From an uncultured Eisenbergiella sp. (GTDB lineage Bacteria > Bacillota > Clostridia > Lachnospirales > Lachnospiraceae), in assembly GCA_910585455.1 (NCBI GenBank), contig CAJUEL010000047.1:1-36182 (forward strand): DNA of 36,182 bases, read 5' to 3'. The notes under the pieces were generated by a model. The model worked only from the letters and a program-made list of their open reading frames with translations, was not told where the DNA came from and made no database searches. Below, one piece after another: positions 23,699 through 33,042 of this stretch. The position numbers and the translations under genes are program-made. Position 1 is the first letter of the stretch; the number at the start of each line of letters is the position of its first letter.

Positions 23699-24526
23699 CT
23701 ATCCTATGGCCAGCCGGACGGCATACAGAAGCAGGAGATGCAGCGGATAGAACAGGTAAAAAAGCAGCTTGCCCCGTTTCCACTTTCGCACGCCGTTATA
23801 GCGGCCAATAAAGAGGATCGCAAAAACACCAACGCATTCCAGGCAGACCGTTTGCCAGGCGTTGTCCCATATGGCAGGGCTGGCAATCAGTCTTTCCCAG
23901 CCCTTTTGAAATCCGTCGATCAGAGGCGTGCACAGATTGCTGAAGGAAAAGAGCAAAAAACCCGCTAAAAGCCCGGGGCTTCCCGTCCGGAAATACAGGT
24001 AAAACATGGCTGCCAGCACCGGTCCGGTACAGCCGTAATCGAAATGTAAAAGCCTGGCGGGAATCATAAAGCCTGTCAGCACAAGCAGTCCTGCCGCAAG
24101 CCTGTGTTTTCCGACAAATTGCCCGAAACCTCCGCCCGTCCCTCCATCCGCTTCGTGCAGGGAAGAACCGGCATCCAGCACCTTCTCCAGCGCCATCAGC
24201 AAAAGCAGCGCCCAAAGCAGGGAAAAATAGATGTTCTGCCACCGCCATGTCAGCCTGCCCGACAGCGCCAGATCAAAGGGCAGCTCGGAAAGGAGGGCGA
24301 AGATGGCCATTCTGCCCATGTATTTTTTCCGGCTGGAGGTATGGGCAAAGCCTTCCACCAAAAGCCACATATAGATCGGAAAGGCGAGCCTGCCGATCGC
24401 CCGCAGCATGAGCATGCGCGGGAAAAGCACCGCTCCCACATGGTCAACCGCCATGGTGATCATGGCGATCAGCTTCAGTGTGTCTGCAGAAATGCCGCCC
24501 CGCGCATTTTCATTCCTGTTCAACAA
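23699..24526 (-). CDS. TraX family membrane protein
   Basis: A 275-residue polytopic protein with about eight hydrophobic helices. The N-terminal signature LKLIAMITMAVDHVGAVLF followed by AIGRLAFPIYMWLLVEGF and the SELPFDLALSG block identify the TraX family, first described as the F-pilin acetyltransferase but common in Firmicutes chromosomes where it probably acylates surface polymers. The start is TTG 24526 (or the next TTG, 24523), which overlaps the glyA stop codon, so translation is likely coupled. The ribosome binding site is weak. No conjugation genes are nearby, so a conjugative role is unlikely. It closes the lipid kinase-PAP2-glyA-traX run. Confidence 0.87.
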   Translation of the reverse strand: MLNRNENARGGISADTLKLIAMITMAVDHVGAVLFPRMLMLRAIGRLAFPIYMWLLVEGFAHTSSRKKYMGRMAIFALLSELPFDLALSGRLTWRWQNIYFSLLWALLLLMALEKVLDAGSSLHEADGGTGGGFGQFVGKHRLAAGLLVLTGFMIPARLLHFDYGCTGPVLAAMFYLYFRTGSPGLLAGFLLFSFSNLCTPLIDGFQKGWERLIASPAIWDNAWQTVCLECVGVFAILFIGRYNGVRKWKRGKLLFYLFYPLHLLLLYAVRLAIG

Positions 24527-25761
24527 TCCAGCGGATATTTGTCAGTCAGCTCCTTCACGATCGTGCGCGCTGCCGAAACGCCCGCCTCTCCTTCTTTAAT
24601 CACGATGGAAATCGCTTCCGCAACCCGGTCCATATCTGCAGCACACAGCCCTCTGGTTGTCACGGCAGGCGTGCCAAGGCGGATGCCGCTGGTGGTGAAT
24701 GCGGACTGAGGATCGTTGGGAATCGTATTCTTATTCGCGGTGATGTTCGCCGCATCCAGAAGCTTCTCCACCACCTTGCCGGTCAGACCGAAATTCGTCA
24801 GATCCACCAGCATCAGATGATTGTCCGTCCCACCGGAAACGATCCGGATGCCTCTGTCCATCAGGCCCTTGCACAGCGCCTGCGCGTTATTGACCACATT
24901 TTGCTGATAGGTCTTAAAATCATCGCTTAAGGCTTCCGCAAAGCAGACTGCCTTTCCCGCAATCACGTGCATCAGGGGACCGCCCTGAATGCCGGGGAAG
25001 ATCGCTTTATTGAAGTTGTATTTCTTCGCCGCCTCTTCATTCGCCAGAATCAGACCGCCTCTGGGTCCCCGCAGCGTCTTATGGGTCGTGGTGGTCACCA
25101 CGTCCGCATAGGGGATCGGGCTGGGATGTAAGCCTGCCGCCACAAGTCCTGCGATATGTGCCATATCCACCATCAGGCAGGCGCCGACCTCATCCGCCGC
25201 TTCCCGGAATTTTGCCCAGTCGATCGTCCTGGCATAGGCGGATGCGCCCGCGATGATCATCTTCGGCCGACACTCCCGCGCCAGACTGCGCATTTTCTCA
25301 TAATCCAGAAAGCCGTTTTCATCCACACCATAGGCGACCACGTTGAAATATTTGCCGGAAATGTTCACCGGGCTGCCGTGGGTCAGATGTCCGCCCTGAT
25401 CCAGATTCATGCCCATGATCGTATCGCCGGGGTTTAATACCGCGAACTGTACCGCCAGATTCGCCTGCGCGCCGGAATGAGGCTGTACGTTGGCATAGTC
25501 GCAGCCGAAAAGCTTCTTCGCCCGCTCGATCGCCAGATTTTCCACCACGTCCACGCATTCACAGCCGCCGTAATAGCGTTTGCCCGGATACCCTTCCGCA
25601 TATTTGTTGGTCAGCACGCTGCCCATTGCCGCCATGACAGCCTTGCTCACCCAGTTTTCGGAAGCGATCAGCTCAATATGGCTGCTCTGCCGCTCCTGCT
25701 CCGCCACAATCGCCTCCGCAACTGCCGGATCCGTCTTTCTCACTTCATCCAGTGCATACAT
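24520..25761 (-). CDS. glyA: Serine hydroxymethyltransferase
   Basis: A 413-residue PLP enzyme of fold type I that interconverts serine and glycine with tetrahydrofolate. Full-length family blocks are present: HIELIASENWVS, YAEGYPGKRYYGGCE, QPHSGAQAN, VDMAHIAGLVAAG, the cofactor lysine in VTTTTHKTLRGPRGG, and the C-terminal GTPAVTTRGL. The start at 25761 (MYALDEV) is chosen because AGGAGG lies about 9 nt upstream and because the extra 11 codons further up do not align with the family. It lies 53 bp after the PAP2 gene and overlaps traX. No glycine riboswitch is seen in the short leader. Confidence 0.97.
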   Translation of the reverse strand: MYALDEVRKTDPAVAEAIVAEQERQSSHIELIASENWVSKAVMAAMGSVLTNKYAEGYPGKRYYGGCECVDVVENLAIERAKKLFGCDYANVQPHSGAQANLAVQFAVLNPGDTIMGMNLDQGGHLTHGSPVNISGKYFNVVAYGVDENGFLDYEKMRSLARECRPKMIIAGASAYARTIDWAKFREAADEVGACLMVDMAHIAGLVAAGLHPSPIPYADVVTTTTHKTLRGPRGGLILANEEAAKKYNFNKAIFPGIQGGPLMHVIAGKAVCFAEALSDDFKTYQQNVVNNAQALCKGLMDRGIRIVSGGTDNHLMLVDLTNFGLTGKVVEKLLDAANITANKNTIPNDPQSAFTTSGIRLGTPAVTTRGLCAADMDRVAEAISIVIKEGEAGVSAARTIVKELTDKYPLDC

Positions 25762-25814
25762 CTTCCTGTTCCTCCTGTCTCCCTGACGGGACATTTATAA
25801 GTTGAAGCGCTGTC

Positions 25815-26510
25815 TCATCCGATTTTGATCCGGATACGTTTGCGCGCACGCTTTACGCTTTGATAAGAATGGCTGTAACGCCACACGGTCACCAGATCCA
25901 GATTATAAACCACTCCGTACATGACCGCGCCCATGATGAAGGCGGTCAGCACATCGAACATGGAATGCTGCTTGATGAGCATGGTGGACAGAATGATGGA
26001 AATACACAATGCCAAAGAGCCATAGCGCACCTTTTTGTTACAGCGCAGCGTTCCGTTGTTGAGCACCGCAAAATGCGCGCCCAGGGAATTGAACACATGA
26101 ATGCTGGGGAACAGATTGGTGGGCGTATCCGTGCTCCACAGCCGCGCGATCAACCAGGTGAAAACATTTTCCCTCGGGAACTGCCGAAGCCGCAGATGAT
26201 GCACATTGGGAATGCAGGTGGAAATCACTAAAAACACGGTCATTCCGGTGCATAAAAATACAGCATTTTTCCAATATCCGTCCCTGTCATGAAAGAACAG
26301 GTATAAAAGCACCGCGGGCACATAGGCAAACCAGAGCAGATAGGGGACCACAAACGCCTCGCAGAAGGGAATGTAATCATCGATATTCATATGCACCACC
26401 ATGGCAGATCGCGCAGTCCTCTGTTCCAGCAGGAAAAACCACACCAGATAAATGATGCCATACAGCACCAGCGGTATCCCATGCTTATATTTTTTGTAAA
26501 AAGCGTTCAC
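25815..26510 (-). CDS. PAP2-family membrane phosphatase
   Basis: A 231-residue protein with about six membrane helices. The PAP2 catalytic motifs are visible as a divergent first motif, NLFPSIHVFNS (SxH motif) and the final KQHSMFDVL segment (the H-x-x-x-D motif). This pattern is closest to the phosphatidic acid phosphatase/Aur1-like group, acting on lipid phosphates such as phosphatidic acid or undecaprenyl diphosphate. The start is GTG 26510 with GGAG at 8-nt spacing. It lies 18 bp after the diacylglycerol-kinase-type gene, suggesting a kinase/phosphatase pair on lipid substrates. Confidence 0.87.
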   Translation of the reverse strand: MNAFYKKYKHGIPLVLYGIIYLVWFFLLEQRTARSAMVVHMNIDDYIPFCEAFVVPYLLWFAYVPAVLLYLFFHDRDGYWKNAVFLCTGMTVFLVISTCIPNVHHLRLRQFPRENVFTWLIARLWSTDTPTNLFPSIHVFNSLGAHFAVLNNGTLRCNKKVRYGSLALCISIILSTMLIKQHSMFDVLTAFIMGAVMYGVVYNLDLVTVWRYSHSYQSVKRARKRIRIKIG

Positions 26511-26528
26511 AATTCTCTCTCCTTCATA

Positions 26529-27506
26529 TTATAAAACCCTTGAAACAACAAAACGCACCTTTTGCTTTTCATTCGTGATCACAAGCCTGTTGCTTTTTCC
26601 CGGAACCTCCCCGTCCGTCTGAATCCACAGCGGCGCATCCGTCCGGATGTCAATCCGCGAAGCCCTGTAGGGGGTTACGCCCCGGAAACGGAAATGCTTC
26701 CCCCGCAGCGCAAAGGGAATGATCACCGGAAATTTCCATTTCGGCACGCCGTCCACCACGCACAGATCCAACAAGCCGTCCTGCGCGTCCGCCTGCGGGC
26801 AGAAGCAAAACCCGCCGCCCTCAAAGCGGTGCAGCATGCACGCCGTAAAGAGCATCCTGCGTAAATGCACTGTTTTTTCTTTGTCCAGCCGCAGGGACGC
26901 CTTCGCATATTCTGCCGCCAGCATCCGCTTTAATCCGATGCCCAGATAGGTGAACTTTCCCAGTCCCAGCCGGTTTAAGTACCGCTTCATTTTAGAGGAA
27001 AGCACCTCCGCACACACCGCCGCATCATAGCCGATTCCACAGCTCACCAGAAAACGCCGTTTACGGGCTACGCCGTTTTCCTGCCAGGAAACACAGCCCA
27101 GATCCATCCGGCACTCCTCCCCTTCCTCCAAAAAGGGCCGCAGCGCTTCCTCCAGCTTCGTGCTGATCCCCATGTCCCGCGCCAGATCATTGCTGGAGCC
27201 GGTGGGAATATATCCCAGACGCACCCGGTCAAAATTGCATATCCCCTGCAGCGCCTCATTGACCGTGCCGTCTCCTCCCAGCAGGACGAGCGTGCGCTCC
27301 TCCCCTTCTGCCAGGGACGCGGTCAGCCTTTTGGCAATCGCCGCAATATCGCCTTTTTTTTCGGAAAGGAATCCTTCATAGGATACGCCGTGTTTCTTTA
27401 AAATATGCTCGGTCTGCTCCCACAGTCTTCTTCCCTTTCCAGAATGCGCCGCCGGATTGACGATAAAAGCAAGGCATGCGCCAAAAGCCATCTGTTGTTC
27501 CCCCAT
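26529..27506 (-). CDS. Diacylglycerol/lipid kinase (DagK/YegS-type)
   Basis: A 325-residue soluble kinase of the DAGK catalytic family. Visible blocks are CLAFIVNPAAHSGKG near the N-terminus, the nucleotide-binding LVLLGGDGTVNEAL, and GYIPTGSSNDLARDMGI. The C-terminal beta-sandwich includes the DGLLDLCVV strand and QTDGE. The family phosphorylates diacylglycerol or related lipids for recycling. The start at 27506 has GGGAG six bases upstream; an ATG 15 bp further in is an alternative. The frame stays open far upstream into argC, but that part is not protein-like. The promoter at 27575-27602 belongs to this gene, which leads the operon with PAP2, glyA and traX. Confidence 0.92.
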   Translation of the reverse strand: MGEQQMAFGACLAFIVNPAAHSGKGRRLWEQTEHILKKHGVSYEGFLSEKKGDIAAIAKRLTASLAEGEERTLVLLGGDGTVNEALQGICNFDRVRLGYIPTGSSNDLARDMGISTKLEEALRPFLEEGEECRMDLGCVSWQENGVARKRRFLVSCGIGYDAAVCAEVLSSKMKRYLNRLGLGKFTYLGIGLKRMLAAEYAKASLRLDKEKTVHLRRMLFTACMLHRFEGGGFCFCPQADAQDGLLDLCVVDGVPKWKFPVIIPFALRGKHFRFRGVTPYRASRIDIRTDAPLWIQTDGEVPGKSNRLVITNEKQKVRFVVSRVL

Positions 27507-27574
27507 CACAATCTCCCGTATCTCATCCGCCGAAAACCTTCCTCCAGGCGGTCTTCTCCCTTCACTAAGTCTGT

Positions 27575-27602
27575 ATTTTAACAGAAAAGTGCCCAAAGTC
27601 AA
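27575..27602 (-). promoter_or_regulatory. Promoter of the lipid kinase operon, nested in terminator
   Basis: TTGACT (27597-27602), 16-bp spacer and TAAAAT (27575-27580) on the minus strand. The -35 box is the loop of the argC terminator hairpin. Confidence 0.6.
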
Positions 27603-27611
27603 GGGCACTTT
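27580..27611 (-). terminator. Intrinsic terminator after argC
   Basis: AAAGTGCCC and GGGCACTTT form a 9-bp perfect stem around an 8-nt loop; on the minus strand the stem is followed by TTCTGTT after TT of the stem. It lies about 110 bp past the argC stop. Confidence 0.65.
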
Positions 27612-27642
27612 CATAACTTTAAGATATTTATAAGGTTTATAA

Positions 27643-27683
27643 GGTAACATTTCAGACGGGTCTGCGCGTTCACCGCGCAGACC
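27643..27683. repeat. Composite short palindromic repeat
   Basis: GTAACATTTCAGACGGGTCT joins a second hairpin, GGTCTGCGCG-TTCAC-CGCGCAGACC. The first half belongs to the TTCAGAC repeat family, the second recurs at 33853-33877 with the loop in the opposite orientation. Confidence 0.6.
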
Positions 27684-27718
27684 GCAACAAATCGTGCCGG
27701 CAGCAGGCGTCCGCTGCC

Positions 27719-28786
27719 CTACGGAAACATGGGAACCAGCTCCAGCCCTTCCTCCTCGGGCAGGCCGAACATCAGATTCATGTTCTGCACCGCCTGTCCT
27801 GCCGCGCCCTTCACCAGATTGTCCATGGCGCCCAGCATGATCACCCGCCCCGTGCGGGCATCCAGCACCACATTCACATCCACATAATTGCTCCCCTCCA
27901 CCCACTTGGTTTCGGGGCAGACGCCCTCCGGCAGGAGACGGACGAATTTCTCTTTTCCATAATATTTTTCATAGGCGCTGCGCAGCTGCTCCTTCGAGGG
28001 AAGGGCATAGCTTCCGTCCGGCTGCAGGATTTCCTGCAAATTCGCATACGCCGTGACCAGAATGCCCCGGTTCATGGGCACCAGATGGGGCGTGAAGTTC
28101 AGCACCACCGTTTCCTTTGCCGCATAGGAAAGCTGCTCCTCAATTTCCGGCGTGTGCCGGTGCACCGCCACCCCGTACGCCTTGATATTTTCATTCACCT
28201 CACAGTACAGGTTGTCGGTTTTCGCGCCCCGTCCCGCCCCGGAGGTACCGCTCTTGGCGTCGATGATGAGCGTCTCTGGCTTTATCATTCCTTCCTTTAT
28301 TAAAGGATAGACGGACAGCACCGAACAGGTGGGATAGCAGCCCGGGTTCGCCACAAGCCGCGCGCCCTTCACCTGCTCCCGGTTGACCTCGCACAGCCCA
28401 TAGACCGCCTCTTTGATAAACTGCGGGGATTTATGCGCAATGCCATACCAGCTTTCATAGACCGCCACATCCTTGATCCGGTAGTCGGCGCTCAAATCGA
28501 TCACCTTCACTTTGGAAAGGATCTCCTCGTCCAGCACGGATGCGAGGAAGCCCTGCGGGGTCGCCGTGAAAATCACGTCCACCTGCTCTGCCAGCTCCTT
28601 TAAATTGTCATCCCGGCAGACGTCCTCCACCAGCTCAAACATGTTCCGGTACACATCCGCATACCGCTTGTCAATGTAGCTGCGGGAGCCATACCATTTG
28701 ATCTCCACGTCCTTATGTCCCAGCAAAATCCTGACCAGCTCTCCTCCCGCATATCCCGTCGCTCCGATAATTCCTGCTTTTACCAT
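27719..28786 (-). CDS. argC: N-acetyl-gamma-glutamyl-phosphate reductase
   Basis: A 355-residue NADPH enzyme that reduces N-acetylglutamyl phosphate to the semialdehyde in arginine synthesis. It has the nucleotide loop GIIGATGYAGGELVRIL, LSADYRI, the active-site cysteine in LVANPGCYPT, SGTSGAG and the HRHTPEIEEQL segment. The start has GGAG 9 nt upstream. argJ, argB and argD do not follow, so the remaining acetylated-cycle genes lie elsewhere. It is divergent from argG across a 1.1-kb region that holds two long palindromes and an ArgR-type operator cluster; its own leader contains palindrome C. Confidence 0.96.
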   Translation of the reverse strand: MVKAGIIGATGYAGGELVRILLGHKDVEIKWYGSRSYIDKRYADVYRNMFELVEDVCRDDNLKELAEQVDVIFTATPQGFLASVLDEEILSKVKVIDLSADYRIKDVAVYESWYGIAHKSPQFIKEAVYGLCEVNREQVKGARLVANPGCYPTCSVLSVYPLIKEGMIKPETLIIDAKSGTSGAGRGAKTDNLYCEVNENIKAYGVAVHRHTPEIEEQLSYAAKETVVLNFTPHLVPMNRGILVTAYANLQEILQPDGSYALPSKEQLRSAYEKYYGKEKFVRLLPEGVCPETKWVEGSNYVDVNVVLDARTGRVIMLGAMDNLVKGAAGQAVQNMNLMFGLPEEEGLELVPMFP

Positions 28787-28820
28787 GTTTTTTTGCTCCT
28801 TTCATGTTGTGATACCGTAC

Positions 28821-29054
28821 GCCACCAGAAGCGGGAAAACGCGGGCGGGGCCGGAGGGAAGGGGCGGTCTGGGACGGACGGGATGTCCTTTCCTGGGGAC
28901 GCTCGCGCTCGAAAAACACGTAGCAGTACGTAAGGCGGCAAAAAACGCCGCCTAAGTACTGACGTGTTTTTAACGCCCCTGGAGAAGGACATCCCGTCCG
29001 TCCCAGACCGCCCCTTCCCTCCGGCCCCGCCCGCATTTTCCCGCTTCTGGTGGC
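28821..29054. repeat. Long palindrome C in argC leader (class II)
   Basis: The arms are nearly perfect: GCCACCAGAAGCGGGAAAA, CGCGGGCGGGGCCGGAGGGA, AGGGGCGGTCTGGGACGGAC and GGGATGTCC mirror each other over about 80 nt. Nearer the apex are CACGT-AG-CAGTAC and AGGCGGC, closing on an AAAAAA loop. Both strands encode the same spurious peptide (DIPSVPDRPFPPAPPAFSRF). It lacks the GGCTGTTTCC/CAAAATG core of palindromes A, B and D. It ends 20-30 bp before the argC ribosome binding site, inside the predicted argC leader. Confidence 0.92.
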
Positions 29055-29216
29055 TGTCTGATCTTATGACAGCCGCATTTCTGTATGTACTTAAAAAAAA
29101 CTACCGTCACAGCATACCCTCACGCACCGTCACAGGCTCATCCACTACAGATAAAAACCCGTGGAACCCGCCATAACAGGCCATTGCGCAGCCAGGCTTT
29201 TGCCGTGCTCCTGTGC

Positions 29217-29245
29217 ATCATACAGCACTTCTGCATATTTTGCAA
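29217..29245 (-). promoter_or_regulatory. argC promoter
   Basis: TTGCAA (29240-29245), a 17-bp spacer and TATGAT (29217-29222) on the minus strand. The predicted start near 29210 gives argC a leader of about 420 nt that contains palindrome C. Confidence 0.65.
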
Positions 29246-29314
29246 GTATTTTGTGAATAAAATGCAAATATTTTGCATATTCCAATCCATTTTTGCATAT
29301 TTTTTCACTTGCAA
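29232..29314. promoter_or_regulatory. ArgR/AhrC-type operator cluster
   Basis: Between the two divergent arg promoters lies an AT-rich block with repeated half-sites: TGCATATTTTGCA (29232), TTGTGAATAAAATGCAA (29251-29267), ATATTTTGCATATT and TTTTGCATATTTTTTCAC. TTGTGAATAAAATGCAA is close to the ARG-box pattern I know from Bacillus (CATGAATAAAAATKCAA). The sites overlap both -35 boxes, so one repressor could close both promoters when arginine is high. Repressor binding is inferred. Confidence 0.6.
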
Positions 29315-29337
29315 TTCTTTTCCATCTGGTGTATAGT
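29309..29337 (+). promoter_or_regulatory. argG promoter
   Basis: TTGCAA (29309-29314), a 17-bp spacer and TATAGT (29332-29337). The predicted start near 29344 gives argG a leader of about 535 nt that includes palindrome D. Confidence 0.65.
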
Positions 29338-29440
29338 CTTGTATGGTTCCATATTGTCAAGGCTACATATTGCTAACGCTACATCGCGCACAGTATGTAT
29401 GGAATCAGATATTGGTAAATGAACGGAAGTGTATACACAG

Positions 29441-29790
29441 GTCAGGGGCAGGAGAAGCCCGGGCGGTCCGGGGATGTGGATGCCGGAGGAGGAACTGCGC
29501 TGCATAGCCCGGGAAAGGGATGGGGAGGCATTTTCCCGTGGCTGGATATCCAAAGCGGAGAACTTCCCAAAATGACAGAGCATTCCTGCACCGGGGTGCA
29601 ATACTGTCCGAACGAAGTGAGTTTATTGCACCCCGGTGCGTTTTAGGAATGCGCCGGCATTTTGCCGGAAGTTCCCGCTTTGGATATCGCCACGGGAAAA
29701 CGCCTCCCCATCCCTTTCCCGGGCTATGCAGCGCAGTTCCTCCTCCGGCATCCACATCCCCGGACCGCCCAGGTTTCTCCTATCCCTGAC
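29441..29790. repeat. Long palindrome D in argG leader (class I)
   Basis: Arms of about 160 nt mirror each other: GTCAGGG, GGCGGTCCGGGGATGTGGAT, GCCGGAGGAGGAACTGCGCT, GCATAGCCCGGGAAAGGGAT, then GGATATCCAAAGCGGAGAAC, CAAAATG, ATTCC and CACCGGGGTGCAATA at the neck. The apex CTGTCCGAACGAAGTGAGTT is nearly identical to that of palindrome A and in the same orientation. The right arm carries a small extra hairpin, CCGGCATTTTGCCGG. It ends about 80 bp before the argG ribosome binding site. Confidence 0.92.
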
Positions 29791-29879
29791 CGTCCGTTAC
29801 CACACCCCGTCTCTCTACCAGCATCTAGAAGCATTTTGACACAAACAACGCAAAAAAGCAAATTATTTTGGAGGGAATC

Positions 29880-31103
<1,224 letters not shown>

Positions 31104-31109
31104 ATTACC

Positions 31110-31388
31110 ATGAAAGCTATTTCCTTTTTCACACTTTATGTTATAATAGTGAATATCGCAGGATTTGCTCTGATGGGGATCGATAAGGCAAAGGCGCGGC
31201 GACGCGCCTTTCGCATTCCGGAGGCGCGCCTGTTTGGCATCGCGCTTCTGGGCGGAAGCCTCGGCTCCATCGCAGGCATGTATGTTTTCCGGCACAAAAC
31301 CCGGCACTGGTATTTCGTGCTCGGCATGCCCGCTATTTTGATTTTACAGGTGGCGATCCTGCTTTTGATCGAATCCTTCTGGAGGTAG
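31110..31388 (+). CDS. DUF1294 small membrane protein
   Basis: A 92-residue protein with three hydrophobic segments. The conserved block is GIDKAKARRRAFRIPEARLF, then LLGGSLGSIAGMYVFRHKTR, typical of DUF1294, a widespread family of unknown function. It starts 6 bp after the argG stop with a weak ribosome binding site, so expression may depend on argG translation. Its stop codon lies within the GGAGG-TAG of the next gene's ribosome binding site. Confidence 0.88.
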   Translation: MKAISFFTLYVIIVNIAGFALMGIDKAKARRRAFRIPEARLFGIALLGGSLGSIAGMYVFRHKTRHWYFVLGMPAILILQVAILLLIESFWR

Positions 31389-31391
31389 CCT

Positions 31392-32126
31392 ATGCATCTT
31401 GCAATCTGTGACGACCATATCGCCGACCGCAAACAAATGGAGCGCCTTTTGGGGCGGGAATCCGACCGGCGCATTCCCACGACCGGGGTCCTTTATGTGG
31501 ATTCCTACGGCAGCGAGAATTCCATTCTGTCCACACCGATGATCTATGACGCGATTTTTATGGATATGACGGAGGACGGCGCGGACGCTGTCAGAATCGC
31601 CCGGCAGCTGCGGCAAAACGGCACGCGCATTCCCATCGTCTTTTGCAGCGGGAAGGTCAATTACCGCGCCTGTGAAAATCTGCCCGATCCTGTCCTTTTT
31701 CTGGACAAGCCGATCCAGGTCGCCGCGCTTTCGTCCATGATTGATGAATTGCTGCTTTTGGTGAGCTGCCGGGAAAAAAAGATGGAATTCCGCAACACTG
31801 CGGAAACCTATTATCTGCAGGAACAGGAACTGATTTATGCCCTGTATCAGGATGAGCACCACATGCTTTTGCATCTGACCGACAACCGGACGCAGATCGC
31901 GGAGGGCTCTTTTTTGGGCTTCTGCGATATTCTCGCCGACTCCGACTGCTATGTGGCGCTGGCGAATAAAACCGTCGTCAATATGGCGTACATCGGTGAG
32001 GTTTCCTTTCTGAAGGTTACGCTGACCGACGGCACTGTACTGCGGCTTTCCCTGGGAGAAGCCACAGCGCTTAAAAAGCATCTGGAAAGCTACCGGCACA
32101 GAATACAGCAAAGCCCCTCTGCATGA
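31392..32126 (+). CDS. LytTR-type response regulator, receiver atypical
   Basis: A 244-residue protein. The N-terminal receiver has the acidic pair in LAICDDHIADR, the likely phospho-acceptor D58 in AIFMDM, and the lysine K106 in LFLDKPIQ. The loop after D58 reads TEDGADAVRIA and lacks the usual proline-glycine pattern, and the switch residue region is FCSG. The C-terminal 100 residues are LytTR-like (YVALANKTVVNMAYIGEV followed by LTDGTVLRLSLGEA). LytTR regulators bind direct repeats and often control surface or peptide functions. No histidine kinase gene is adjacent. GGAGG lies six bases before the ATG. It is cotranscribed with argG and DUF1294 by position. Confidence 0.85.
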   Translation: MHLAICDDHIADRKQMERLLGRESDRRIPTTGVLYVDSYGSENSILSTPMIYDAIFMDMTEDGADAVRIARQLRQNGTRIPIVFCSGKVNYRACENLPDPVLFLDKPIQVAALSSMIDELLLLVSCREKKMEFRNTAETYYLQEQELIYALYQDEHHMLLHLTDNRTQIAEGSFLGFCDILADSDCYVALANKTVVNMAYIGEVSFLKVTLTDGTVLRLSLGEATALKKHLESYRHRIQQSPSA

Positions 32127-32136
32127 GAGGGGCTTT
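32110..32136 (+). terminator. Terminator overlapping the regulator stop codon
   Basis: AAAGCCCCTCT and AGAGGGGCTTT pair perfectly (11 bp) around GCATG. The TGA stop of the LytTR regulator gene falls in the loop and 3' arm. It may also serve the convergent DegV gene from the other side. Confidence 0.75.
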
Positions 32137-32184
32137 GTCATTGCTATAGCCTGATGCACACGTCCGCATGTGCCATAAAGTTCC

Positions 32185-33024
32185 TTATATCGTCACAATC
32201 ACGCCTCCGTCATTCGCATACATGCTGCTGACGCCAGCCGTGTCCATCACCAGCACATCCTTGACGGATATCCGGTCGAGAATCAGCTTTTTCATGCTCT
32301 GTGCCCGCTCGGCGTTGTTGCAGTGGGTGATCATCAGCACCCGCTCCTGCGCGTTGGTCACATTCTTCGCCACCGCGTCCGCCATTTTTTGCAGCGCTTT
32401 CTTGATGCCGATGCCCTGCCCGATCTGCTCAATCGTGCCCTCTCTCGTACCCGCCATCACAGGCTTGATGTTTAAGGTAGATGCCACCAGCGCCTTTACC
32501 CCCGTCAGACGGCCGTTTTTCCGCAGCGTTTCCAGATTGTCCAGCACAAAATAAGTGTGCATGCTGTTGCGGAACTGCTCCAGCTTATCCACAATGACCT
32601 CGAAGGAAAGGCCCTGCTCTTCATATTCCATCGCCTTTAGGGCAATCTGCGTCTCTCCACAGGAGGCGGAGCAGGAATCCACCACATGGATCTGCTTCTC
32701 CCCATACTGTTCTATATAAAGGCTTTTGCCCAAAACCGCGCTGTTATGGCTGCCGCTTAAATTGGCGGACAGCGTCACCACATACACATGCTCCGCCTCC
32801 GTATCATACGCTTTCATATAGCGCTCCGGGGACGGACAGGCGGATTTCGGACACTCCGGACAGGCGGCGACCTTGCGCAAAAACTCTGCCTGGTCAAAGG
32901 TTTCGTCATCCCATATCCTGTCAGCTCCTACCTCGAGCGCCAACGGGACTATCTCAAAGCGGGGATCCTTCTTATACTCTTCCGGCAGTTCACAGCAGCT
33001 ATCCACAACGATTTTATAACGCAT
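32185..33024 (-). CDS. DegV family fatty-acid-binding protein
   Basis: A 279-residue two-domain protein. The N-terminus MRYKIVVDSCCELPEE and CPSPERYMKAY, SANLSGSHNSA, VDSCSASCGETQIAL, VLDNLETLRKNGRL and the final MYANDGGVIV are DegV family blocks. DegV proteins (FakB type) bind a fatty acid and present it to the FakA kinase. No fakA is nearby. The start at 33024 has GGAGG five bases upstream. The gene is convergent with the LytTR regulator gene and divergent from the DUF5721 gene. A palindrome abuts its ribosome binding site. Confidence 0.93.
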   Translation of the reverse strand: MRYKIVVDSCCELPEEYKKDPRFEIVPLALEVGADRIWDDETFDQAEFLRKVAACPECPKSACPSPERYMKAYDTEAEHVYVVTLSANLSGSHNSAVLGKSLYIEQYGEKQIHVVDSCSASCGETQIALKAMEYEEQGLSFEVIVDKLEQFRNSMHTYFVLDNLETLRKNGRLTGVKALVASTLNIKPVMAGTREGTIEQIGQGIGIKKALQKMADAVAKNVTNAQERVLMITHCNNAERAQSMKKLILDRISVKDVLVMDTAGVSSMYANDGGVIVTI

Positions 33025-33042
33025 CTCTTCCTCCAGGTATCC

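Noticed and set aside
23699..24526. TraX-like gene taken as a sign of a conjugative element
   Set aside because: No relaxase, type IV secretion, integrase or attachment repeats are present; TraX-family genes are common in Firmicutes chromosomes and here it is coupled to glyA.
25762..25814. Glycine or folate riboswitch before glyA
   Set aside because: The gap to the upstream gene is only about 50 bp and shows no conserved riboswitch core.
29145..29360. A 71-codon minus-strand frame in the arg intergenic region, considered as an argC leader peptide
   Set aside because: It would start upstream of the predicted argC promoter and runs through the operator block; no ribosome binding site and no run of arginine codons.
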